64,000 nucleotides of DNA from the NCBI RefSeq assembly GCF_014199395.1, contig NZ_JACIJM010000005.1:186001-250000 (forward strand), written 5' to 3'. Positions 1 to 9,029 of the stretch are shown one piece after another (within the stretch, counting starts at the first letter, position 1; every line of letters begins with the position of its first letter). Made by a program: the position numbers and the translations under genes. The DNA is from Yoonia ponticola (GTDB lineage: Bacteria > Pseudomonadota > Alphaproteobacteria > Rhodobacterales > Rhodobacteraceae). A model generated the notes under the pieces. The model did not search any database and was not told the origin of the DNA. It saw nothing but the letters and a program-made list of their open reading frames with translations.

Positions 1-262
1 ATTTTGCGTCGCCTGCGCCCATGACGCCGGCAGCGTTTAGGATGATGCCGATGATCAAAAGGACGGGAAAATGGGTCCAGTGCCAGAGGTATTGCTCAAA
101 CGGCAACGCGATGAGGCCCAGCACAGCGTAGCTCGCAATGAGCGCGCCAACTGCGACATTGGGGATTTTCATCCGCGACAGGTCGCTAAAGATGACAAAG
201 CCAGAGATTGGAATAGCAGCGACAAGAAACCATGCCGCCGCCCAAGATGTAAGTCCGTCCAC
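1..262 (-). CDS. cpaA: Prepilin peptidase CpaA/TadV (A24 family), C-terminus beyond window
   Basis: The gene enters the window from the left edge, so only the first 87 residues are visible. They show the A24A prepilin peptidase pattern: a hydrophobic N-terminus, Asp27 followed by the KIPN motif (residues 32-35), a second membrane segment, and the GAGDAK signature whose Asp85 is the second catalytic aspartate. The enzyme would cut the leader from Flp prepilins and pseudopilins at the inner membrane. I chose the GTG at 262 because AAAAGG lies about 10 bases upstream and no in-frame ATG precedes it. The preceding TPR gene ends at 276, so the two are probably cotranscribed. The family is clear; the C-terminal half is not visible. 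Confidence 0.88.
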   Translation of the reverse strand, partial: MDGLTSWAAAWFLVAAIPISGFVIFSDLSRMKIPNVAVGALIASYAVLGLIALPFEQYLWHWTHFPVLLIIGIILNAAGVMGAGDAK

Positions 263-275
263 GTCGCGTAACCTT

Positions 276-1133
276 TTAGTTGGTAACGTTATCTTCGAGG
301 GCACGCAGCGCGCGTGTTGCTTCCTCAAAGTGTTGCGGATGGGTGTCGATCGCTTCGCGCAACAGGCCTTTGCCGATCGTGATGTCGTTTTGCTTGATCG
401 CGGTCAGGGCCATCGTATGCAGCAATTGCGCCCGCTCGGTCTGGTTCATCGGGATAACCGGCAGATCGTAGTTGCGCTGTGCGCCGCGGGCCAAAACGAT
501 GTTGTTTTTCGCGGTGAACATCTGTGGATCGTGACGCAGGGCATCGGTGAACATACGCTCGGCATCACGGTAAGCGCCGCGTGTGAGTTTTGAGTAACCC
601 CAGTTGTTGTAGACGCCAGCGGGTGTCGTCGTCAGGCCAACGGCAATCTGATAAAAGCTGTCCGCTTTTTCCCATTGTTCGTTGCTGTCTGCGATGATCG
701 CTTCGAGGCGGTAGCGTTTGAAGGTCTCGTGGGTCGGCGGGATCGCGTTCAACGTTGCGGCTGCTTTGTCCCACTGGTTTGTGCGGATGTAGGCATCAGC
801 CAGTTCAACGCGGTCATCGTTATTTGCTTCGGCATGGCTGGTGACGGCCTGCCATGCGGTAACGGCTTCGGTGTTGCGTTTTGCACGGATCAAGGACTGC
901 GACAATCCACGCAGCAAATCGATGCGGCCGGGATCATTGTCATTCGCGCGGCTGAAATAGCTGACGGCTTCGTCCGGATCACTGACCGTCAGAAAAACGT
1001 CATTCAGGTTGGTCTCGTCAACCACGTTCAGGTCTTGCAAGGCGCGCTGCACTTCAGCGTCACCGGACCGTTGACATGCAGACAAGGCCACAACTGCGGC
1101 GATGCACATCGGAAAAAGAATAGGGTGGCGCAT
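276..1133 (-). CDS. Tetratricopeptide repeat lipoprotein of the tad locus
   Basis: This is a 285-residue protein with a lipoprotein signal peptide; the lipobox LSAC puts the lipidated Cys near residue 20. The rest is helical TPR-like repeats, for example the YNNWGYSKLTRGAYRDAERM stretch in the second half. AAAGGA lies 10 bases before the ATG. Together with the next gene upstream it gives this locus two TPR lipoproteins, as in many alphaproteobacterial tad loci, where TadD-type lipoproteins help assemble or localise the secretin. It sits between the tadD-like gene and cpaA in one leftward transcript. The exact partner is an inference. Confidence 0.85.
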   Translation of the reverse strand: MRHPILFPMCIAAVVALSACQRSGDAEVQRALQDLNVVDETNLNDVFLTVSDPDEAVSYFSRANDNDPGRIDLLRGLSQSLIRAKRNTEAVTAWQAVTSHAEANNDDRVELADAYIRTNQWDKAAATLNAIPPTHETFKRYRLEAIIADSNEQWEKADSFYQIAVGLTTTPAGVYNNWGYSKLTRGAYRDAERMFTDALRHDPQMFTAKNNIVLARGAQRNYDLPVIPMNQTERAQLLHTMALTAIKQNDITIGKGLLREAIDTHPQHFEEATRALRALEDNVTN

Positions 1134-1162
1134 GTTTTTGCGTCCTTTTTACTGCTCTTACC

Positions 1163-1726
1163 TCAAAGTGCTGACGTCAAGGCAAAGTCCCCTGTTCCTC
1201 GTCGCACCAGTTCGAATTCTTGGTTTTCTTGAGATTCAGCATAGAAAGGGTCATTTAATTTAGCGAGCGCCGCGCGCAGGTTCTCGCGAATTTGGTCGGA
1301 ATTTCCGTTATCCGTGGCAAATGCGCGACGGAATGCCTCGCTAGCCTCGCCTGTTTTGCCTTGTTCCATTAAGATCACGCCCAGATTATTCCATGCAGGC
1401 GCGAATTCTGGCGCCTCGATTGTGGCACGGCGCAACCAGCGTTCGGCTTGGCCTAGGCGCCCTAAACGCAGGTTCGCGGACCCCAGTGCTGACAATGTGT
1501 CGGGGTTCAAACCTTGTTGCGATGCAGCGCGGGTGTAGGCCTTGAGGGCGAGTTCGAACTGTCCTGCCTGCATCAGGCGGTGCCCGACGATTAGGCCATC
1601 GATGTCGGACTCGCCCGCGATCCCTGGTGCAAATGGGTCATCTTGAGAACGATCAAAGCCGCCTGATGAACAAGCGGCTAAGATGTAGAGGGCCATTAAG
1701 ATAAACGGGGCCCGAATGTAGGTCAT
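1163..1726 (-). CDS. tadD: TadD-like TPR pilus assembly lipoprotein
   Basis: The protein has 187 residues, a signal peptide ending in the lipobox LAAC near residue 19, and three to four TPR units between about residues 45 and 150 (AWNNLGVILMEQGKTGEASE is a textbook TPR helix pair). TadD lipoproteins are outer-membrane assembly factors of the Flp pilus. It lies 15 bases after tadC, in the usual tadC-tadD order. The C-terminal 30 residues fall outside the repeats and look unstructured. Confidence 0.85.
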   Translation of the reverse strand: MTYIRAPFILMALYILAACSSGGFDRSQDDPFAPGIAGESDIDGLIVGHRLMQAGQFELALKAYTRAASQQGLNPDTLSALGSANLRLGRLGQAERWLRRATIEAPEFAPAWNNLGVILMEQGKTGEASEAFRRAFATDNGNSDQIRENLRAALAKLNDPFYAESQENQEFELVRRGTGDFALTSAL

Positions 1727-1741
1727 ATGTGACTGCCTTGC

Positions 1742-2719
1742 TTAGCCACCCCCCAAGTTTTGGGAAATGCCGTAAAGTGATGGTCCGATCAAAATGAGCA
1801 GAAGTGGCGGGACAGTCAACATCATCGTCGCCAAAGTCATCTTTGTGGGTAATTTGTTTGCGGCCTCTTCGGCACGCATCACCCGTTTGTCCCGCATTTC
1901 TGACGCATAAACCCGTAACGCGTCGGAAATCGATGTACCAAACTGCTGTGATTGCACCAAGACGGTCACAAAGCTGGTGATGTCTTGAACGCCACAACGT
2001 TCCGCCATGTCTTTGAGAACCGCACCTTTGTCTTTACCGGCTTTCATTTCGTTGCTGACGAGTTCGAATTCGCCAGCGAGTTCGGGGAAGCCTGATTTCA
2101 ATTCACGCGAAACACGAATGATCGACTGGTCGAGAGACTGACCAGCCTCCACGCAAACGAGCATCATATCAAGGCTGTCAGGAAAGCCATGTGTGATTGC
2201 CTCGTTTCGCATCGCTTGGCGGCGCGTGACCCAGTATTTAGGCAGCATATAAAATGCACCACCCGGTATCAGAACCCAGATGAGTAGATCCTGCGTCGTG
2301 ACATCTTGACCACTGGTATTCATCATGGCGTAGATCACACCAATGATCAGGCCAATCACACCCAATGCGAACTGCGCAAAGTGATACATGCGTACAGCGT
2401 TTTTGCCTTGATAGCCCGCTTGCATTAATTTTAGTTTAACAGCACTGAATTCTTCAGCATCCTGTGGTTCGAGGAAGTTTGCGTATTTCTCTAGTTTATC
2501 ACGCCCGCTTGCGGCTCGAAGTTTCTCGGGTTTGCCGGGCAGTTTCTCCGTCGTGCGCGTCGAAGCCTTCAGCCGATCTAACGGATCATCCCGCTTTTTC
2601 AGCAGAACCGGCAGTGTGATCAGGATCATCGTGAACCCAAGTCCACCGACCAACATCAGCGGCCCAAATGGCCCTAACATGCTTTCGAGCATCAGTTTCG
2701 CGTTATCGATGAATTCCAT
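1742..2719 (-). CDS. tadC: Tad pilus inner-membrane platform protein TadC
   Basis: A 325-residue type II secretion system F-domain protein. There is one N-terminal membrane segment (about residues 17-35), two central ones (about 115-160), the cytoplasmic T2SSF domain with the MMLVCVEAGQSLDQSI motif, and a C-terminal segment. TadC pairs with TadB to form the inner-membrane platform on which the CpaF ATPase acts. Length and order (cpaF-tadB-tadC) are standard. The gene begins 8 bases after the tadB stop, so translation is probably coupled. Confidence 0.92.
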   Translation of the reverse strand: MEFIDNAKLMLESMLGPFGPLMLVGGLGFTMILITLPVLLKKRDDPLDRLKASTRTTEKLPGKPEKLRAASGRDKLEKYANFLEPQDAEEFSAVKLKLMQAGYQGKNAVRMYHFAQFALGVIGLIIGVIYAMMNTSGQDVTTQDLLIWVLIPGGAFYMLPKYWVTRRQAMRNEAITHGFPDSLDMMLVCVEAGQSLDQSIIRVSRELKSGFPELAGEFELVSNEMKAGKDKGAVLKDMAERCGVQDITSFVTVLVQSQQFGTSISDALRVYASEMRDKRVMRAEEAANKLPTKMTLATMMLTVPPLLLILIGPSLYGISQNLGGG

Positions 2720-2727
2720 AATTAACC

Positions 2728-3693
2728 TCAGACCTTAATATTCACGAGCGACCGCATGACAATCACGTTTGTGATCAGAAATCCGGCAACGACGAGACAA
2801 GCCGGGATGAACACTTCAGTTTCCATGACATCATCAAAGTAGTCAGGTTGGATTAAGTTGATCGCGACCAACGCCATTAGCGGGAATGCCGAGAGCAGTT
2901 TGCCCGACCATTGGGCTTCGGCTGTGATCGCCTTAACACGGCGGAATAGCCGGAAGCGCGAACGGATCACCAGCCCTAGGCCGTGCAGAATCTCGGCGAG
3001 ATTACCACCTGATTGCTGCTGAATGGTGACGGCAACGGCCAAGAAGCGCATGTCTTGCATGTCCAGACGTTCAGCCATCGCTTTGAGGGTTTCGCCCATG
3101 TCGCGACCATATGCGGCCTCGTCCGAGATCATGCCCATTTCGGTGCCCAACGGATCAGGAATTTCTTTTGCAACGATCTGAATAGCGGACGAGAACGGGT
3201 GTCCAACGCGCAAAGACCGGACCATCAGCTCAACCGCTTCGGGCAGTTGTTCTTCGATCATCGACATCCGTTTGTTCGCTTTGCGGGCAATCCACATGTA
3301 AACGCCGCCGACGCCCATACCGATAGACACAAAGGTCCGCACGAGCGGCTCAACTTCGGTCCCGAACGTCAGGCCAATAAAGGCCGCGACGCTCGCACCG
3401 GCCATCACCATGATCAACTGCATCGGTGTAAAGACGATGTTTGCTTTTTGCGCTTTGGACGCCAAAATCGAATAAAGCGGGATGCTTTGCGATTTCATGT
3501 GCTGCGTCATTTCCTTGCGCAGCTGCTCCAACACCTGTTCGCGCTGACCGCCTTTTTCAAGCAAGGCGAGACGACGGTTCACTTTGTTATCCAGTTGCAC
3601 GGATTTGCCAAAGATCAGCAAATACACACCTTGGACCAGCAACAAAACGGCGATGAAAATAACGACGTAAATAACGGGTTGTGCTGAAATCAT
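2728..3693 (-). CDS. tadB: Tad pilus inner-membrane platform protein TadB
   Basis: A 321-residue protein starting with a membrane anchor (about residues 6-26), two further membrane helices near residues 85-135, a cytoplasmic T2SSF domain containing MVRSLRVGHPFSSAIQIVAK and the conserved QQQSGGNLAEIL stretch, and two C-terminal helices. It is the partner of TadC in the pilus platform. Only 5 bases separate it from the end of cpaF. No unusual features. Confidence 0.93.
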   Translation of the reverse strand: MISAQPVIYVVIFIAVLLLVQGVYLLIFGKSVQLDNKVNRRLALLEKGGQREQVLEQLRKEMTQHMKSQSIPLYSILASKAQKANIVFTPMQLIMVMAGASVAAFIGLTFGTEVEPLVRTFVSIGMGVGGVYMWIARKANKRMSMIEEQLPEAVELMVRSLRVGHPFSSAIQIVAKEIPDPLGTEMGMISDEAAYGRDMGETLKAMAERLDMQDMRFLAVAVTIQQQSGGNLAEILHGLGLVIRSRFRLFRRVKAITAEAQWSGKLLSAFPLMALVAINLIQPDYFDDVMETEVFIPACLVVAGFLITNVIVMRSLVNIKV

Positions 3694-3698
3694 TGGAT

Positions 3699-5150
3699 TT
3701 ACTCCGCAACCATGGGTTCAAAAATAGCTGCGGGCAGGTCGTAGCCCCACAGCTTAAAGCGGTCGGAATACGCGGAACGCACACCGGTCGCGGTAAAGTG
3801 GCCGATAATTTTGTTATCGGGAGTCAGGCCGACGCGCTGGAAGCGGAACACTTCCTGCATGGAAATAACGTCGCCTTCCATGCCTGTGATTTCAGTGATG
3901 GACGTCATACGACGCGACCCGTCTTGCAGACGCGAGGCTTGCACGATCAAGTTCACCGCTGATGAAATCTGGGATCGCACCGCCTTCAAAGGCATTTCGA
4001 TACCGGCCATCGCGATCATGTTTTCCAAACGCGAAATACCATCACGCGCGTTGTTGGCGTGAATTGTGGTCATGGACCCGTCGTGGCCCGTGTTCATCGC
4101 CTGCAACATGTCGATAACTTCTTCGCCACGCGTCTCACCCACGATGATCCGGTCAGGACGCATCCGCAGTGCGTTTTTCAGACAGTCGCGCGGTGACACT
4201 TCGCCTTTGCCTTCCACGTTTGGTGGACGGGATTCCATTCGACCCACGTGGATCTGCTGGAGCTGAAGTTCCGCTGTATCCTCGATTGTCAGGATACGTT
4301 CGTTGTTGTCGATGAACGATGACAGGGCGTTCAGCGTCGTTGTTTTACCAGAGCCCGTACCGCCGGAGACGATGATATTCAGGCGGGTCGCAACGGCGGC
4401 TTGCAAATAAGCGGCCATTTCTTCGGTAAAGGCACCAAAGCGGACCAGATCGTCGATCCCCAGCTTATCCTTTTTAAACTTACGAATGGACACCAGTGAT
4501 CCATCCACCGCAACGGGCGGCACCATGGCGTTGAAACGTGATCCGTCTTGCAAGCGCGCATCGACGTAAGGGTTGCTTTCGTCAACACGACGACCCACGG
4601 CGGACACGATCTTGTCGATGATCCGCATCAAGTGCTTTTCATCTTTGAAGGTCACGTCCGACAATTCGAGCTTACCGTCGCGTTCCACAAAGACCTGCTG
4701 CGGACCGTTCACCAGAATATCGTTCACGGTGTCGTCTTGCAAAAGCGTTTCAAGCGGACCAAGGCCCGTTACCTCAAAGTATAATTCCTGCGACAAAGTC
4801 GTCCGCTCTTCGCGGTTCAGAACGATACCCATTTCCTCAAGCGATTCGGAGGCGATGGCGTTGATCTCAGCGCGCAAGTCCGCCTCAGAGGCGGATTCGA
4901 GTGCGGCAAGGTTCAGGTTATCAAGCAATGCCTTGTGCAACTCTAGCTTGATCTCGCTAAGACGTACCTTGCGGCGTTTCTCTTTGTCAGCGGCGGCGAC
5001 ATCGACGACTGCTTTTGTCGGCATCACGCGCATTATCGATTTCTTTGCTGCGATGTCGGAAACAGGTTCGGCAACCGCAGCTAAGTTCGACTTTGCGGTC
5101 GTTTTGGTAGTTTCACCACCAGCATTAGGTTTTTTATATTTAGAAAACAT
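3699..5150 (-). CDS. cpaF: Tad pilus assembly ATPase CpaF/TadA
   Basis: A 483-residue secretion ATPase of the VirB11/PulE superfamily that powers Flp pilus assembly at the cytoplasmic face of the TadB/TadC platform. The Walker A motif GGTGSGKTT lies near residue 266. It is followed by the Asp box ([11 protein letters not shown]), the Walker B region ([10 protein letters not shown]) and the His box ([13 protein letters not shown]). The first 75 residues are basic, low in complexity and rich in Ala, Lys and Thr, as in many CpaF proteins. The gene starts 17 bases after cpaE. Length and motif order are complete, so it should be active. Confidence 0.95.
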   Translation of the reverse strand: MFSKYKKPNAGGETTKTTAKSNLAAVAEPVSDIAAKKSIMRVMPTKAVVDVAAADKEKRRKVRLSEIKLELHKALLDNLNLAALESASEADLRAEINAIASESLEEMGIVLNREERTTLSQELYFEVTGLGPLETLLQDDTVNDILVNGPQQVFVERDGKLELSDVTFKDEKHLMRIIDKIVSAVGRRVDESNPYVDARLQDGSRFNAMVPPVAVDGSLVSIRKFKKDKLGIDDLVRFGAFTEEMAAYLQAAVATRLNIIVSGGTGSGKTTTLNALSSFIDNNERILTIEDTAELQLQQIHVGRMESRPPNVEGKGEVSPRDCLKNALRMRPDRIIVGETRGEEVIDMLQAMNTGHDGSMTTIHANNARDGISRLENMIAMAGIEMPLKAVRSQISSAVNLIVQASRLQDGSRRMTSITEITGMEGDVISMQEVFRFQRVGLTPDNKIIGHFTATGVRSAYSDRFKLWGYDLPAAIFEPMVAE

Positions 5151-5167
5151 TAATTTGTTCCTTTGCC

Positions 5168-6415
5168 TTAGCCTTGAACGGCTTCAGACGCGCCTACTTC
5201 GTGGACCGATTTCGCGAGTTTCGCGATTTCCTTACGCAATGCATTTTTTGGCAGACCTGCACCCAATGGCAGACCGTGGTCCGCGTTTTGTGCGACGGGC
5301 TTGCCACCGTCGGGCAGTAAAACTTCGATGCTGATGCCAAGGCTGTCAGCCAACCGTTTGATACGGGCTTTGCCGTTCAAATCGGTGAAACCAGGCGCGC
5401 GGTTCAGCACAAAACGAATTTTGTCGAATGGCAAATCTTCGGCTTGGAGCGCGCGTTTCATCCGCAGTGTGTTCTGCGCGGACCGCATATCAAGCTCGAT
5501 CACGCCGAAATAAACATGGGCTGCATCAAGCACAGTCTGGGACCATTCCACCATCGTGGACGGCATGTCGATGACGACATAATCAAAGTGGCTCGCCGCC
5601 AAATCGATGATCCGTTGAATGTCTTCGGGGCCGACAAGATCAAGCGGGATCATGTCAAACGGCGCTGTCAGGACGTGCAGTTTGTCTTCGTATGGCGTCA
5701 GCGCATGCAAGAAAGATTCACTGTCCATGGATTCTGTGTCGCCGAGCAATTCAACGATGTTCTCGCGGCGGGGCAGGTCCAGATATGTGGATGTCGTGCC
5801 GAACTGGAAGTCAAAGTCGAGCAGGCAAACCTTTTGCGCTTCGACTTTTTCCAGCGTGGCCAATTCCCATGCGAGGTTTACCGCCATGGTCGTCGCACCG
5901 ATGCCGCCGGACATGCCGTGGACGGGCATGATGACGCCATTCTTGCCGCCGCCGCTTTTCTTGCGGGGCGCGTCGCCGTCGGTTGGGGCAACTGACATGG
6001 TTTCGGCCGGGGTAAGTACCCGTTCGATCGCACGGGCCAGTTCGTTCTCAGGAAGCGGGTAGGGGACAAATTCGTCGCCACCTTCGCGCAATAAATTGTG
6101 CAACGCGGCAGGGCTGACGTCTTCGGTAATCAGAATGACCTTGATGTTTTTGGCTTTGGCGCCTGCGATGATCTCTGTGATCAAGGCGAGCCGATCTTCG
6201 TCCTCGTGATCCATTGCAATGGTCAGGAACTTGAGCGACGCAGCATCGGGCTGTGCGAGGAATGGAATGGCGTCATCAAACGACAAATCGCCCCATTGTT
6301 CACCAAGGGCTGCTTCCATGTCCTCAATGAGCAGATCAAAAATCTGCACATCACGGCTGACTGTACAGGCGACAATCGGTTGGGGCTCGTGCTGCAAAAC
6401 TGCGCTGCTCATCAT
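5168..6415 (-). CDS. cpaE: Tad pilus localisation protein CpaE/TadZ (ParA/MinD-like)
   Basis: A 415-residue protein with an N-terminal receiver-like region (about 1-130), a Ser/Gly/Lys-rich linker, then a MinD/ParA-type ATPase fold. The P-loop reads GGIGATT near residue 170 and so lacks the usual GKT lysine; atypical P-loops are common in CpaE/TadZ proteins. CpaE/TadZ sets the polar position of the pilus machine. The start is preceded by GAGGAT. It is the first gene after a 259-base gap, so a promoter for cpaE-cpaF-tadB-tadC-tadD-TPR-cpaA probably lies between 6416 and 6674. Confidence 0.92.
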   Translation of the reverse strand: MMSSAVLQHEPQPIVACTVSRDVQIFDLLIEDMEAALGEQWGDLSFDDAIPFLAQPDAASLKFLTIAMDHEDEDRLALITEIIAGAKAKNIKVILITEDVSPAALHNLLREGGDEFVPYPLPENELARAIERVLTPAETMSVAPTDGDAPRKKSGGGKNGVIMPVHGMSGGIGATTMAVNLAWELATLEKVEAQKVCLLDFDFQFGTTSTYLDLPRRENIVELLGDTESMDSESFLHALTPYEDKLHVLTAPFDMIPLDLVGPEDIQRIIDLAASHFDYVVIDMPSTMVEWSQTVLDAAHVYFGVIELDMRSAQNTLRMKRALQAEDLPFDKIRFVLNRAPGFTDLNGKARIKRLADSLGISIEVLLPDGGKPVAQNADHGLPLGAGLPKNALRKEIAKLAKSVHEVGASEAVQG

Positions 6416-6611
6416 TCAAATCCTCATCATTGCAGGATTTTTTCCGTCAACTTTGGGGCGGTAATATTTCGCCCCTTGGTCAATCGGCCCGCATAAGTGA
6501 ATGCGGAGAAATCCCTTTGATGTGGTTTTGGCCCTCAAACATGTCGAGATTTTGGCCAAAAGATCGCCTTTGTGCGATATTTGGCAACGATCATGGATAT
6601 TTTTAAACGTT

Positions 6612-6641
6612 GTTGACGCGACCCGTTAAGGCCGCGTCAAC
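6612..6641 (-). terminator. Hairpin downstream of the OmpA-like gene
   Basis: A perfect 9-bp stem, GTTGACGCG (6612-6620) paired with CGCGTCAAC (6633-6641), has a 12-base loop and lies 34 bases past the stop of the OmpA-like gene. On the minus strand it is followed by AACGTTTAAAAA rather than a clean T tract, so it may be a weak terminator or a regulatory palindrome ahead of cpaE. Confidence 0.5.
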
Positions 6642-6674
6642 ATTTTGGATCAGATAAAGAGGTGTTATCTAGGT

Positions 6675-7325
6675 CTAGCCACCCGAAGCAGTCGGTGCTT
6701 GTGTCTGGGTGACTGTTGTCGGCGGGACAGCGCTTGCGACGTATTCGCGGAAGATAACAGCCGCGTATTTGCCGTTCAGCTCCATACCATCGCCATCGAC
6801 GAAACCGGATACCTCGGTAATCGTGCGACGGTTGCGGCGTTCCATGGATTGTGTCGCAACAAGCGGCTGTTCTTCACCGAATGATACGAGAGCTTCCAAA
6901 CGGGACCGGCTGATGCCTTGTGACGAAAGATATGCCACAACAGCTTGGGCGCGGCGCAAACCAAGTTGACGGTTATACGCATTAGACCCAACCAGATCGG
7001 TATGGCCGAACACTTTGAAGCGCACTTCTGGGAATTGTTTGATCCAGTTGGCCTGCTGGGTCAGCGTCGCACGTGCGGCGCCGTCCAGTACGTCAGAGTT
7101 GAATGCAAAGTTCACAGTCGATTCTACTTCGGACGCGAACCGGCGTTGCAAGTTGATGGTCAACCCGTTCTGGCCTGTTTGGGCCATATGGTTGGTCATC
7201 GTCGCATTGCCGAAATCGCTATTGTCCAGTTCGGAGCCAAGCGGGCGATCAAACGCCCCACCTGATGTTTGGTCACACGCTGCTAGGAAAGCCAGTGCAG
7301 CAAGGGCTGACAGATAGATTTTCAT
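6675..7325 (-). CDS. OmpA-family lipoprotein of the tad locus
   Basis: The product (216 residues from the ATG at 7325) has a lipoprotein signal with the lipobox LAAC and a C-terminal OmpA peptidoglycan-binding domain. The domain is recognisable from FGHTDLVGSNAYNRQLGLRR, with the conserved Asp and Arg that bind diaminopimelate. It most likely anchors the secretin or pilus base to the cell wall; OmpA-like proteins of this type occur in many tad loci. A TTG six codons upstream is also in frame, but GAGGGA sits 9 bases before the ATG, which decides the start. The gap to cpaC is 14 bases. Confidence 0.88.
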   Translation of the reverse strand: MKIYLSALAALAFLAACDQTSGGAFDRPLGSELDNSDFGNATMTNHMAQTGQNGLTINLQRRFASEVESTVNFAFNSDVLDGAARATLTQQANWIKQFPEVRFKVFGHTDLVGSNAYNRQLGLRRAQAVVAYLSSQGISRSRLEALVSFGEEQPLVATQSMERRNRRTITEVSGFVDGDGMELNGKYAAVIFREYVASAVPPTTVTQTQAPTASGG

Positions 7326-7339
7326 TGGATCATTCCCTC

Positions 7340-8767
7340 TCAATCGTCCAGCACGTAGCCGTAAGACCCGCTAAAGTCTTGGCGCGCAACTTCGCCAGCA
7401 CCACCAGTTGTTGGTGCATCGCCTGCGGCAACACGGCCAAACAGGAACAATTCACGCTCGGTCGGTGGACGCACACGATCAGTTGGCAAGGCAAGCGCTT
7501 CGCCGCGTGTTGGTGTGACCAGATGTGGTGTCACGATGATCACCAGCTCTGTTTGTTTACGTGCATATTCCGCTGACCGGAACAGAGACCCAAGCACAGG
7601 CACGTCGCCCAGCCATGGCACCTGACCATTCAAATCGGTAAAGTCATCAGACAACAGCCCTGCAATAGCAAAGCTTTCACCGTCACGCATTTCAACAGTC
7701 GTTGATGTTTCGCGACGTGTGAATGCGTCTACAGTTAAGCCATTCACCGAAATCCCGTTTGATGGATCGATGGACGATACCGCAGCAACCAATTCGAGGT
7801 TGATGATGTCTTGATCGATAACCCGTGGTATGAAGTTTAGTTCAACACCAAAAGGTTTGTATTCAATCGTAACACCGCCTCCATCACTTGAGCCAGGAAC
7901 AGGATACTCGCCACCAGCAAGAAACTTTGCTTCTTGGCCGCTGAGGGCCGTCAAGTTTGGTTCTGCCAATGTGCGGACAACGCCGCGGCTTTCCAAGGCT
8001 TCCAACAAGATGCCCACTTCAAGGCCACCTGCGTTAAATCCAAAGAGGAATGCCCCATTGCTTTCGTTCGATCCGGGGATTGAACCGCCGAACGTATTTG
8101 CGACACCAGAAGAGTTATTCAACGTGCCTGTGCCCGCTGATACACCCAAGTCACCGCCAAGGCCTGTGCCTTGAACCGCAAGTGAGGATGAGAGTGATTT
8201 ACTGACTGACCGCTGCATTTCTGCAAAGCGGACTTTCAACATAACCTGCTGTGTACCGCCAACAACCATCAGGTTCGAAACCCGCTCTGGTGCATACCGG
8301 TTCGCCAATTCAAGGGCGCGGTCCAGACGGGCGATGGATGATACCGTGCCTGAAAGGACAATGCCGTCGTTGGCTGTGCGCACTTCAATGTTTTCGCCCG
8401 GTAGGATCTGTTCCAGACGCTCTTTGAATTCTGCGATGTCGGGGGTCACGTGGACCTCGACGTTCGTAATCAGGCGCCCATCGGCCCCTAATAAAGTAAG
8501 TGTTGTGCGCCCTGGTTCCTTGCCAAGCACATAAATTGTGCGGTCTGACAGCGACGAGATGTCGGCGATGCCAGGGTTTGCAATTGATAATTCCGTAAAC
8601 GCAGAATCGCTTTCGACGACAACGGCGCGGTTCATTGGCACTTGCAGTGCGCTTGAAGTCGAGCCGCGTAATACGCGTAAAGTTTCTGCGGCACTTGAGG
8701 TTGGCACTGTCGCGAACGACAATGCCAAGCCCGCAAGTGCGGCCTTGATAAAGTTCGAATATGTCAT
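7340..8767 (-). CDS. cpaC: Tad pilus secretin CpaC/RcpA
   Basis: A 475-residue outer-membrane secretin. It has a signal peptide (about residues 1-27, ending SSAAE), an N-terminal pilus/BON-like region with the typical LTLLGADGRLITNVEVHVTP stretch, and the C-terminal secretin domain with the signature EYKPFGVELNFIPRV and VPWLGDVPVLGSLFRS. The protein forms the ring through which the Flp pilus crosses the outer membrane. The OmpA-like gene follows directly. A strong terminator at 8975-9004 separates it from cpaB, so cpaC should have its own promoter in the 8768-8974 interval. Confidence 0.95.
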   Translation of the reverse strand: MTYSNFIKAALAGLALSFATVPTSSAAETLRVLRGSTSSALQVPMNRAVVVESDSAFTELSIANPGIADISSLSDRTIYVLGKEPGRTTLTLLGADGRLITNVEVHVTPDIAEFKERLEQILPGENIEVRTANDGIVLSGTVSSIARLDRALELANRYAPERVSNLMVVGGTQQVMLKVRFAEMQRSVSKSLSSSLAVQGTGLGGDLGVSAGTGTLNNSSGVANTFGGSIPGSNESNGAFLFGFNAGGLEVGILLEALESRGVVRTLAEPNLTALSGQEAKFLAGGEYPVPGSSDGGGVTIEYKPFGVELNFIPRVIDQDIINLELVAAVSSIDPSNGISVNGLTVDAFTRRETSTTVEMRDGESFAIAGLLSDDFTDLNGQVPWLGDVPVLGSLFRSAEYARKQTELVIIVTPHLVTPTRGEALALPTDRVRPPTERELFLFGRVAAGDAPTTGGAGEVARQDFSGSYGYVLDD

Positions 8768-8840
8768 GGTGACCTGCCTCTCCGATCACGCCTCGTTAAA
8801 TGGGTCTTAGCGCCCGGTGTGGGGTGACGATGCATTGGTT

Positions 8841-8867
8841 ACGCATTTATTGCAAGAATCAATGCGT
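8841..8867. promoter_or_regulatory. Inverted repeat ahead of cpaC
   Basis: ACGCATT (8841-8847) and AATGCGT (8861-8867) are perfect inverted repeats 13 bases apart, about 75-100 bases upstream of the cpaC start and just past the cpaB terminator. The placement suits an operator or promoter element for cpaC-ompA, but no regulator can be named. Confidence 0.35.
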
Positions 8868-8974
8868 TGGAGGTCGCTCCTTATGTGGATAACTGGCAAC
8901 AGATGGTGCCAAACCCCTTGTGTGGACGCGACAAAATGAGCGGCTGCAGTGTCAATAAGACAGCGTCGCCTATG

Positions 8975-9004
8975 AAAAAAGGCACCGCTGTTGTCAGCGA
9001 TGCC
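8975..9004 (-). terminator. Rho-independent terminator between cpaB and cpaC
   Basis: On the minus strand, GGCATCGCTG pairs with CAGCGGTGCC through a four-base ACAA loop (10 pairs, one G-U) and is followed by six T. It lies 26 bases after the cpaB stop. This is a textbook intrinsic terminator inside the tad locus. Confidence 0.88.
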
Positions 9005-9029
9005 CCATATTTCTGTCGTCCGGTGCCGC

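Noticed and set aside
3013-3687. A 224-codon plus-strand frame opposite tadB
   Set aside because: Its composition is unusual (many His, Asn, Gln) and it mirrors a well-supported tadB gene.
5168-6415. cpaE as a chromosome-partition ParA
   Set aside because: The atypical P-loop, the receiver-like N-terminus and the tad context show it is CpaE/TadZ; there is no parB or parS nearby.
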